Origin: Mycobacterium sp. D16Q14 | GTDB lineage: Bacteria; Actinomycetota; Actinomycetes; Mycobacteriales; Mycobacteriaceae | Direction of reading: 5' to 3' | Assembly (NCBI GenBank): GCA_002013415.1 | Contig: MAEX01000004.1 | Coordinates: 269,955-333,954 of the forward strand | DNA: 64,000 nt | Shown here: piece by piece, positions 57,645-64,000 of the stretch | Layout of the letters: every line of letters starts with the position of its first letter | Numbering within the stretch: the stretch's first letter is position 1 | Translations under genes and position numbers: made by a program | Notes under the pieces: generated by a model | Told to the model about the DNA's origin: nothing | Database searches by the model: none | The model's input: only the letters and a program-made list of their open reading frames with translations

Positions 57645-59264
57645 ATGAGGTTCCGCCAACTGGCCGTCGCGTTGCTCGTTGGTGTTGCCGCGATCCTTCC
57701 CGCCGGCTGCGGCGACCTCGTGACTCCGGCGCCGCCGGGCTACTTCAGCATGTACATCACCGAACCCGAGCACACCTTGGTACCGGGAAACACCACCGAG
57801 AATCAGGGTGGTCGGATCCTGCGCTCGCTATTTACCGCGCTGGTCGAGTTCAACAATGACACCGCCGAGGTGGAGTACACCGGGGTGGCCGAATCGATCA
57901 CCAGTCACGACAACATCAACTGGACGATAAAGCTCAAGCCCGGATGGACATTCCACAACGGCGAACCGGTGACGTCCCAGTCCTATGTCGACGCATGGAA
58001 CTACACCGCCCTGAGCACCAACGCCCAGGGCTCCTCGAGCTTCCTCGCCAATGTCGACGGGTTCGATGATCTGCAGGGTGACCCGAAGAACAAGATTCTA
58101 CCGCGGGCGACACAGATGCGCGGATTGCATGTCGTGGATGACCTGATGTTCACCGTGCGGCTGAACACTCCGTTCGCGATCTACCCGATGACGTTGGGGT
58201 ATACAGCGTTTCTCCCGTTGCCCAAGGTCTTCTTTCAGGATCCGGCCAAGTTCGGGGTGCACCCCATCGGCAATGGCCCGTTCAAGGCAGACGGCGATTG
58301 GGTGCGCGGCGTCGGTTTCACGCTGAGTCGCTATGACCAATATGTAGGCCCGAAGAAGGCCAAGTCCAAGGGCTTGATCTGGCGCGTGTACACCGAGGGA
58401 CTGACCGCCTACACCGATATGCAGGCCGGCGCCCTGGATATCCAGCTCGATCTGCCCGACTCCGCCTACGAGAACGCCAGGGCCGAATTCGGATCGGCCT
58501 TCCTGGAGCGGCCACGCCCGGATATCACCTCACTGGGCTTCCCGATGTATGACCCGCGGTATGGCGATGTGCGTGTGCGCCAGGCGATTTCCATGGCCAT
58601 CGATCGCGAGGCGATCACTCAGGTGATCTTCTCCGGTACCCGCACGCCCGCCACCTCTTACGGTTCCGCAGTGGTCTACGGGTACCGCAAGGGCGCCTGC
58701 GGAAAGCTGTGTGAGCTGCACGTCGACGAGGCCAACAAGCTGCTCGACGACGCTCACTTCGATCGGAGTAAGCCCATTGAGCTGTGGTACAGCTCGTCGA
58801 GCACCGGTGCGTTGTCGTGGGTGCAGGCCATCGGAAACCAGCTGCAGTCCAACCTGAAAGTGCCCTACATCCTCAAGAGCCTGCCGTGGTCGCAGTTCCT
58901 GCCGTTGCAGGACAGCAAGGGGATGACGGGGCCCTTCCGGTCCGGCTGGGTGATGGACTACCCATCGATCTACAACTTCCTGGAGTCGTTGTACGGCACT
59001 GTGGCGCTTCCCCCGGCCGGATCGAACTACGTGTTCTACAGCAATCCGGCCTTCGATGAGCTGCTGCGGCAGGGTAACAACGAACCGACCGTGGAACTCG
59101 CTACCAAGGCGTATCAGAAGGCGGAAGACTTGTTGTTCAAAGATCTTCCGGCCGCCCCGCTGTTCTACGAGGTCAATCAGGCGGTGCATTCCAAGCGGGT
59201 GAGCAACGTCAAGATCGGCATCCAAGACTGCATTGAGTACGCCGATGTGGAGGTCGTGCAATGA
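57645..59264 (+). CDS. dppA: Peptide ABC transporter substrate-binding lipoprotein DppA
   Basis: A 539-residue SBP family 5 protein from ATG 57645. The lipoprotein signal MRFRQLAVALLVGVAAILPA leads to lipobox LPAGC with Cys22. The periplasmic domain contains LFTALVEFNNDTAEVEYTGV, WTFHNGEPVTSQSYVDAWNY (family signature) and VRVRQAISMAIDREAITQ. It delivers oligopeptides (heme-binding has been reported for mycobacterial DppA) to DppBC. The stop overlaps dppB by ATGA. It is divergent from acs with 185 bp between the starts. Confidence 0.93.
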   Translation: MRFRQLAVALLVGVAAILPAGCGDLVTPAPPGYFSMYITEPEHTLVPGNTTENQGGRILRSLFTALVEFNNDTAEVEYTGVAESITSHDNINWTIKLKPGWTFHNGEPVTSQSYVDAWNYTALSTNAQGSSSFLANVDGFDDLQGDPKNKILPRATQMRGLHVVDDLMFTVRLNTPFAIYPMTLGYTAFLPLPKVFFQDPAKFGVHPIGNGPFKADGDWVRGVGFTLSRYDQYVGPKKAKSKGLIWRVYTEGLTAYTDMQAGALDIQLDLPDSAYENARAEFGSAFLERPRPDITSLGFPMYDPRYGDVRVRQAISMAIDREAITQVIFSGTRTPATSYGSAVVYGYRKGACGKLCELHVDEANKLLDDAHFDRSKPIELWYSSSSTGALSWVQAIGNQLQSNLKVPYILKSLPWSQFLPLQDSKGMTGPFRSGWVMDYPSIYNFLESLYGTVALPPAGSNYVFYSNPAFDELLRQGNNEPTVELATKAYQKAEDLLFKDLPAAPLFYEVNQAVHSKRVSNVKIGIQDCIEYADVEVVQ

Positions 59265-60232
59265 CCGCCAAACTGCTTGATGTCCAGCGTTTGTGGCAGA
59301 ACGCGGGCATGTTTCGGTACGTCGTGAAGCGCCTGCTGCTGGCCGTCCCGGTGCTCATCGGAACATCTCTGCTCATCTACGCCCTGGTGTACGCGCTGCC
59401 GGGTGATCCGATCAGGGCCCTGGCGGGCGATCGTCCGTTCACGCCCGAGGTCATGGCGCAGCTGCGCGAACGCTTTCACCTCAACGATCCGTTCTTAGTG
59501 CGGTACGGCAAATACATCGTCGGCTTTCTGCACGGTGACTTTGGTACCGACTTTCAGGAACGCCCTGTCGCGCAGACTGTTTCACAGCGCCTGCCGGTCA
59601 CCTTACGGCTCACGGTGGTGGCGGTGGTATTCGAGACGATCATCGGCATCACCGCCGGAGTGCTGTGCGCGGTGCGCCGGGGATCGTTCTACGACAATCT
59701 GGTTCTCGTCACCACGACGCTGCTGGTTTCGATGCCGGTGTTCGTGCTTGGCTTTCTGGCGCAGTACCTCTTCGGCTTCAAACTCGGCTGGTTCCCCATC
59801 GCCGGAATCCGGGACGGCTGGTACAGCTTCCTGCTACCTGGACTGGTGTTGGCCTCACTGTCCATGGCCTATGTCGCTCGCCTGACCCGGACGTCGATGC
59901 TGGAGACCATGGACGCCGACTATATCCGTACCGCCCGCGCCAAGGGCGTCTCCGAATCGCGCATTCTGCTGCGGCACACGCTGCGTAACAGCCTGATTCC
60001 GGTGGTCACGTTCATCGGGGCGGACGTCGGAGCGTTGTTGGCGGGCGCCGTCGTCACCGAGTCGGTGTTCAACATCCCCGGACTGGGGAGGGCGACGTTC
60101 GATGCGGTCCGTAACCAGGAGGGTGCCGTGGTGGTGAGCATCCTGACATTGATCGTCTTCTTCTACATCTTCTTCAATCTCGTCGTCGACATCCTGTACG
60201 CGCTGTTGGATCCGAGGATTCGCTATGAGTGA
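59261..60232 (+). CDS. dppB: Peptide ABC transporter permease DppB
   Basis: A 323-residue permease if read from the ATG overlapping the dppA stop. ATG 59309 (MFRYVVKRLLLAVPVLIG) would give 308 residues, the usual family length, and may be the true start. It has six membrane helices, starting IGTSLLIYALVYALPGDP. The EAA loop for the ATPase is YIRTARAKGVSESRILLRHTLRNSLIPVVTF. It forms the channel with DppC. The 3' end overlaps dppC by 8 bp. Confidence 0.92.
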   Translation: MTAKLLDVQRLWQNAGMFRYVVKRLLLAVPVLIGTSLLIYALVYALPGDPIRALAGDRPFTPEVMAQLRERFHLNDPFLVRYGKYIVGFLHGDFGTDFQERPVAQTVSQRLPVTLRLTVVAVVFETIIGITAGVLCAVRRGSFYDNLVLVTTTLLVSMPVFVLGFLAQYLFGFKLGWFPIAGIRDGWYSFLLPGLVLASLSMAYVARLTRTSMLETMDADYIRTARAKGVSESRILLRHTLRNSLIPVVTFIGADVGALLAGAVVTESVFNIPGLGRATFDAVRNQEGAVVVSILTLIVFFYIFFNLVVDILYALLDPRIRYE

Positions 60233-61139
60233 CCCCATACACGCTCCGGGCCCGGTGTCGGGGCCCGACGCCACTGCCGAATCGCTGGTGGAGCAGGCGG
60301 ACCTCTGGGGCAACGCGTGGAAGTACTTACGCCGTAGTGGCTTCTTCATCACGGGGTCGATTCTGTTGACGATTCTGGTCTTGATGGCATTGGCTCCACA
60401 GTTGTTCACCTTCGGGAAAGACCCCCGCGACTGCGACCTTTATCAGGCCCGTAAGGGGATCAGCGCGGCTCATTGGCTGGGAACGGACCTGCAGGGCTGC
60501 GATTACTACGCCAATGTGGTCTATGGGGCCCGGGTGTCACTGACGATCGGGCTGATCGCGATGGTCGGTGTGCTGATCATCGGTGTCTTCGTCGGGGCGC
60601 TGGCGGGATATTTCGGGGGCATCGCAGACTCTGCTTTGTCTCGGTTGACCGATGTCTTCTATGGCATTCCCACGATTCTGGGCGGAATGATCCTCCTCTC
60701 CGTGGTGGGCCATCGCACGGTGTGGAGTGTCGCCGGCGCGCTGATCGTGTTCGGCTGGATGACCTCGATGAGGCTCGTGCGCTCCAGCGTCATGGCCATC
60801 AAACAGAGCGACTACGTCCAGGCCGCCATCGCGCTGGGAGCACCGACTTGGCGAATACTGCTGCGACACATACTTCCCAACGCGTTGGCACCGGTCCTCG
60901 TGTACGCCACCATCGCGGTGGGCAGCTTCATCGCGGCGGAAGCCACGCTGACCTATATGGGCATCGGCCTGGAGTTGCCGGAGATTTCGTGGGGGCTGCA
61001 GATCAATGACGGACAGTCCCGTTTTGCCACCACGCCACGGCTGGTCATCGTTCCCGCCCTGTTCCTCTCGGCCGCCGTGCTGGGCTTCATCATGGTGGGT
61101 GACGCCCTCCGCGACGCTCTCGATCCGCGGAGGAGGTAG
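60225..61139 (+). CDS. dppC: Peptide ABC transporter permease DppC
   Basis: A 304-residue permease. An N-terminal cytoplasmic stretch (MSDPIHAPGPVSGPDATAES) precedes the first helix (ITGSILLTILVLMALAPQLF). HWLGTDLQGCDYYANVVYGARVSL is the OppC/DppC signature, and YVQAAIALGAPTWRILLRHILPNALAP is the EAA coupling loop. The C-terminal block is MGIGLELPEISWGLQI. It sits 6 bp before dppD. Confidence 0.94.
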   Translation: MSDPIHAPGPVSGPDATAESLVEQADLWGNAWKYLRRSGFFITGSILLTILVLMALAPQLFTFGKDPRDCDLYQARKGISAAHWLGTDLQGCDYYANVVYGARVSLTIGLIAMVGVLIIGVFVGALAGYFGGIADSALSRLTDVFYGIPTILGGMILLSVVGHRTVWSVAGALIVFGWMTSMRLVRSSVMAIKQSDYVQAAIALGAPTWRILLRHILPNALAPVLVYATIAVGSFIAAEATLTYMGIGLELPEISWGLQINDGQSRFATTPRLVIVPALFLSAAVLGFIMVGDALRDALDPRRR

Positions 61140-61145
61140 GCGGAG

Positions 61146-62786
61146 GTGTCCACAGATTCCGTGATCGAGATCAGGGACCTCACGGTCGATTTCGAGGTCG
61201 ACAAACAATGGGTGCCGGCCGTCAAGGGCGTCTCGCTGACCGTCGCCAAGGGGGAGGTGCTTGCCATCGTCGGGGAGTCCGGTTCGGGAAAATCCACGAC
61301 CGCCATGGCCATTCCGGCGCTATTACCCTCCAGTGCGCGCGTTGACGGAAGCATCAAGCTCAACGGTGCTGAGTTGCTCGGTGCCACCAATGACGAGCTG
61401 CGAGAGGTGCGCGGCAAGGATGTTGCCGTCATCTTCCAGGAGCCGATGACGGCACTGAATCCGGTGTACACCATCGGCTGGCAGATCGCCGAGGCCGTCT
61501 GTTCGCATAAGAAGGTGACGCGCCGACAGGCACGCGACCGCGCCGTCGAGCTCCTTGAGCTGGTGGACATGCCCGAGCCGCAGAAGCGGGTTAAGCACTA
61601 CCCGCACCAGCTTTCCGGTGGGCAGCGTCAGCGCGCGATGATCGCGCAGGCTCTTGCACTGGATCCCGGGCTGCTCATCGCCGACGAGCCCACCACCGCG
61701 CTCGACGTGACCGTGCAGGCCGAAATCCTTGATCTCATGCGTGATCTGCGACATCGCATCGATGCTGGAATCATTCTGATCACGCACGACATGGGTGTGG
61801 TGGCAGACATGGCGGACCGCATCATGGTGATGAAGGATGGTGAGGTCGTCGAAGAGGGGGATGCCGACGGCATCTTCCACCGGGCCCAGCAGCCGTACAC
61901 GCGGCAGCTGCTGGCGGCGGTGCCCCACCTGGGCGCCACCCTGCACGACAATGACGAATCTTTGCAGCCGCCAAGCGATCTTGCGCTAAAGGTGGAGCAC
62001 GCGGTCATCGAGTATCCGGGCAGGGGGGGAAGTTTTCGGGCCATCGACGATGTGTGCTTCTCCATCGGTCGGGGTGAGGTGGTGGGCCTTGTGGGCGAAT
62101 CAGGTTCCGGGAAATCCACCATCGGGCGCGCAGCGGTGGGCCTACTCAAGGTGACATCGGGAACCATCTGCGTTGCTGGACATGATATTTCGAAGGCCAA
62201 CCGCAAACAGCTGCGGGGCATCCGGAGCAAGGTGGGGGTGGTGTTCCAGGATCCGGGATCCTCGCTGAATCCGCGATGGCCGATCGGCCAGTCGATCGCC
62301 GAACCGTTGACTCTGCACACCGATATGGATCGCTCCCAACGGGAAAACCGGGTGAAGACGCTGCTGGAGCAGGTGCAGTTGCCCGCGAACATGCGAAACC
62401 GCTTCCCCCATCAGCTCTCCGGTGGGCAGCGGCAGCGTGTCGGCATCGCGCGCGCCTTGGCGCTGGAGCCAACGCTGCTGATCGCCGACGAACCGACCTC
62501 GGCGCTGGATGTTTCGGTGCAGGCGCGGGTGCTCGAACTGTTCGCCGAACTGCAACGTGAACACGGCTTCGCATGCTTGTTCATCAGCCATGACCTGGCG
62601 GTGGTCGAATTGGTCGCGAGCCGCATCGCGGTGCTCAACCATGGCCGCCTCGCTGAATTCGGTTCCGATAAGCAGGTATTGACCGCACCGACGGATGACT
62701 ACACCAAGCGTCTACTCGCGGCGGTGCCGGTTCCGGACCCGGAGCAGCAGCGGATCCGGCGCGAGGAGCGCAAGGCGTTGCGGTGA
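61146..62786 (+). CDS. dppD: Peptide ABC transporter dual ATPase DppD
   Basis: A 546-residue protein with two fused ABC domains, replacing separate DppD and DppF. In both, Walker A is GESGSGKST. The signature motifs are LSGGQRQRAMIAQAL (first) and LSGGQRQRVGIARALAL (second), and the Walker B motifs are LLIADEPTTALD and LLIADEPTSALD. Oligopeptide-type C-terminal extensions (QQPYTRQLLAAVPHLG, DDYTKRLLAAVPVPDP) close each half. GTG 61146 is used. It energises DppBC and is the last transporter gene of the operon. Confidence 0.95.
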   Translation: MSTDSVIEIRDLTVDFEVDKQWVPAVKGVSLTVAKGEVLAIVGESGSGKSTTAMAIPALLPSSARVDGSIKLNGAELLGATNDELREVRGKDVAVIFQEPMTALNPVYTIGWQIAEAVCSHKKVTRRQARDRAVELLELVDMPEPQKRVKHYPHQLSGGQRQRAMIAQALALDPGLLIADEPTTALDVTVQAEILDLMRDLRHRIDAGIILITHDMGVVADMADRIMVMKDGEVVEEGDADGIFHRAQQPYTRQLLAAVPHLGATLHDNDESLQPPSDLALKVEHAVIEYPGRGGSFRAIDDVCFSIGRGEVVGLVGESGSGKSTIGRAAVGLLKVTSGTICVAGHDISKANRKQLRGIRSKVGVVFQDPGSSLNPRWPIGQSIAEPLTLHTDMDRSQRENRVKTLLEQVQLPANMRNRFPHQLSGGQRQRVGIARALALEPTLLIADEPTSALDVSVQARVLELFAELQREHGFACLFISHDLAVVELVASRIAVLNHGRLAEFGSDKQVLTAPTDDYTKRLLAAVPVPDPEQQRIRREERKALR

Positions 62787-62826
62787 GTCTGTTGTACGAC
62801 GAGCCATTCAGTACCGTTAGTGGACC

Positions 62827-63570
62827 ATGACTGATCCACTCGCGCCGTTGGCCACCTTGCCGGGAGTATCCGAAGCCGCCGAATCCGCTCGCGATGCGCT
62901 GAGTAAGGTGCACCGTCACCGCGCCAATCTGCGGGGATGGCCGGTGACCGCGGCCGAGGCTGCAGTGCGGGCGGCCAGATCCTCGTCGGCGCTGGACGGC
63001 GGCACGATGAAGCTGAGCGCCGATGGAGCGGTGGATGACCCGATACTGGCAGGTGCGCTGCGTGTGGGGCAGGCACTCGATGGGGACGCGCTCAGCCAGA
63101 TGACGTCGGTGTGGTCGCGCGCGCCCCTGCAAGCATTGGCGCGTCTCCATGTGCTGGCGGCCACTGGCATGGCCGATGAGGACACTCTGGGACGGCCGCG
63201 CCCCGGCGTCGATACCGACCGGCTGGAGCTGTTGGCGCAACTGATCTCGGGTAGAACATCAGTGGCCGCACCGATTCTTGCGGCGATCGCACACGGGGAA
63301 CTTCTGGCGCTGAACCCATTTGGTTCTGCCGATGGTGTGGTCGCGCGCGCGGCATCCCGGTTGGTGACAGTGTCGCGTGGTCTTGATCCGCATGCGCTCG
63401 GTGTTCCGGAGGTGATGTGGATGCGTCAGTCGGGAAGGTACCGAGAGCTTTCCTCCGCTTTTGTCGAGGGGACGCCGGAGGCGATTGCAGCGTGGATTAT
63501 CTTCTGCTGTCAGGCATTAACGGCGGGGGCTGCTGAGGCGACATCGATCGCCGACACGGCGTCGAGCTAA
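62827..63570 (+). CDS. Degenerate Fic-like protein (Rv3662c-like)
   Basis: A 247-residue helical protein. SSSALDGGTM near residue 52 resembles the N-terminal inhibitory-helix region of Fic proteins. AIAHGELLALNPFGSADGVVARAASRL (starting about 154) aligns with the Fic core A-x-H-x-E/D-F-x-x-I-HPFxDGNGRxxR. The catalytic His is Asn163 and the first Arg is Val171; only Pro, Phe, one Gly and Arg174 remain. YRELSSAFVEGTPEAIAAWIIFCCQAL matches the trailing Fic helices. It is probably a catalytically dead Fic fold. It is downstream of dppD and converges with the Ms1 locus. Confidence 0.75.
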   Translation: MTDPLAPLATLPGVSEAAESARDALSKVHRHRANLRGWPVTAAEAAVRAARSSSALDGGTMKLSADGAVDDPILAGALRVGQALDGDALSQMTSVWSRAPLQALARLHVLAATGMADEDTLGRPRPGVDTDRLELLAQLISGRTSVAAPILAAIAHGELLALNPFGSADGVVARAASRLVTVSRGLDPHALGVPEVMWMRQSGRYRELSSAFVEGTPEAIAAWIIFCCQALTAGAAEATSIADTASS

Positions 63571-63587
63571 CGAAACCCGTCTGCACA

Positions 63588-63883
63588 TAAAAACGGGCGA
63601 CGGTCCGAATGAATCGGCCCGCCGCCCGTTAGCACGGATCCTCCGGTTACCAAGCGTGCATTATGGGTTGTGTGGGTGGCCTCGGCGCTTTCACGACGCT
63701 TCTTACCCGGACTTCACCCAAGAAGTCTGATGAGTCGTCTCTGTTCGCGATTGCGCAGGCCCACAACGCTTCTGCCCTTGTCGCGGCGTGCTCCGCGTGG
63801 GTGCCGTGGTCCGTGCTGGGAATCCTAGGTCGGGAGATCGATCCTTCTCTTCCGAGTCGACCTTGGCCTTGCCAGGCTTCCGT
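63588..63883 (-). ncRNA. ms1: Ms1 (MTS2823-like) core RNA polymerase-binding RNA
   Basis: On the minus strand, a sigma-A-like promoter (TTGATG at 63918-63913, 17-bp spacer, TAGAAA at 63895-63890) predicts a start near 63883. An intrinsic terminator ends the unit near 63588, giving about 296 nt with no convincing reading frame. In M. tuberculosis, MTS2823 (about 300 nt) lies between Rv3661 and Rv3662c, running head-on to Rv3662c; the position, length and orientation here are the same. Ms1 binds core RNA polymerase without sigma-A and accumulates in stationary phase. The identity rests on synteny and architecture, not on an alignment. Confidence 0.78.
63589..63630 (-). terminator. Intrinsic terminator of the Ms1-like RNA
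   Basis: Read on the minus strand, AACGGGCGGCGG pairs with CCGTCGCCCGTT, an 11-12 bp stem with one mismatch, followed by TTTTTAT. It lies 19 bp beyond the converging Fic-like gene stop. Confidence 0.82.
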
Positions 63884-63889
63884 CCCTTC

Positions 63890-63918
63890 TTTCTACACTG
63901 AGACGACGGTCACATCAA
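63890..63918 (-). promoter_or_regulatory. Sigma-A-like promoter of the Ms1-like RNA
   Basis: On the minus strand, -35 TTGATG (4 of 6 to TTGACA, 5 of 6 with the common G) and -10 TAGAAA are separated by exactly 17 bp. The remaining 82 bp to the window edge hold no gene I can support. Confidence 0.6.
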
Positions 63919-64000
63919 GGGGCAATTCCAATGGTCACCGCTTTGTTACGCGCGTACCAAGAGTGACGTGTGTCTAGTACTACGGCCGCAGCTTGCGGAT

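Noticed and set aside
63663..63977. 104-codon plus-strand frame at the right edge
   Set aside because: It lies antisense to the Ms1-like RNA and its promoter, has no ribosome site and no recognisable protein features.

Overview
The window is chromosomal DNA from a Mycobacteriales actinobacterium. Nearly the whole right half (about 38.5-64 kb) follows the order of the Mycobacterium tuberculosis Rv3684 to Rv3662c block in reverse: cds1, metallophosphoesterase, ponA2, whiB4, bagB/bagA, RidA, beta-lactamase-fold hydrolase, crp, nth, tlpA-like, NUDIX, marP, ephE, acs and dppABCD. The left half carries an egtABCDE operon, a MoxR/DUF58/RDD/SpoIIM cluster and an Rv3699-like methyltransferase. High GC, alternative GTG starts, 4-bp stop/start overlaps and WhiB, Crp and MarP orthologues support this. 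Base composition and accessory content look like a rapid grower such as the Mycobacteroides abscessus/chelonae group; that genus guess is inference.

Layout. 1-1631: the end of an LLM-class oxidoreductase, a SnoaL-like protein and an SDR. 1677-6933: the full ergothioneine operon. 7074-9657: two tandem secreted paralogues and a GCS2-family ligase. 9853-11303: a small helical protein plus a WXG-like protein with a glycine-rich linker and a lysozyme-like end, a plausible type VII secretion pair. 11342-15141: a TetR regulator followed by thiolase, MaoC hydratase and SDR, a beta-oxidation cassette closed by a strong terminator. 15233-17555: glpF-glpK. 17593-20098: a PadR regulator with a Gly/Phe/Arg-rich N-terminus, a ParB-like small protein and a cation/proton antiporter. 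19966-27160: the RDD, SpoIIM, DUF58, MoxR, DUF4350, DUF4129 and polytopic membrane protein cluster. 27260-30844: a methyltransferase, a DUF222/HNH protein, an AlkA-like glycosylase and a small membrane protein.

31064-34577 is an inserted restriction-modification island: an R.NaeI homologue, an HNH nuclease, a C5-cytosine methyltransferase and a Vsr nuclease. An 8-copy heptanucleotide repeat sits in the divergent promoter region of the two nucleases. After it come an acyltransferase, an SGNH hydrolase, a doubly damaged GNAT pseudogene, a small secreted protein, a 47-residue membrane protein missed by length filters, and tRNA-Pro(CGG).

The conserved right half combines cell-wall synthesis (PonA2), redox and acid stress (WhiB4, MarP, thioredoxin-like protein), Get3-like ATPases (BagAB), cAMP signalling (Crp), acetate activation (Acs) and peptide uptake (DppABCD). 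At the right edge, convergent to a degenerate Fic-like gene, lies a minus-strand transcription unit of about 296 nt with a sigma-A-like promoter and an intrinsic terminator. It sits exactly where mycobacteria encode Ms1 (MTS2823), the RNA that binds core RNA polymerase.
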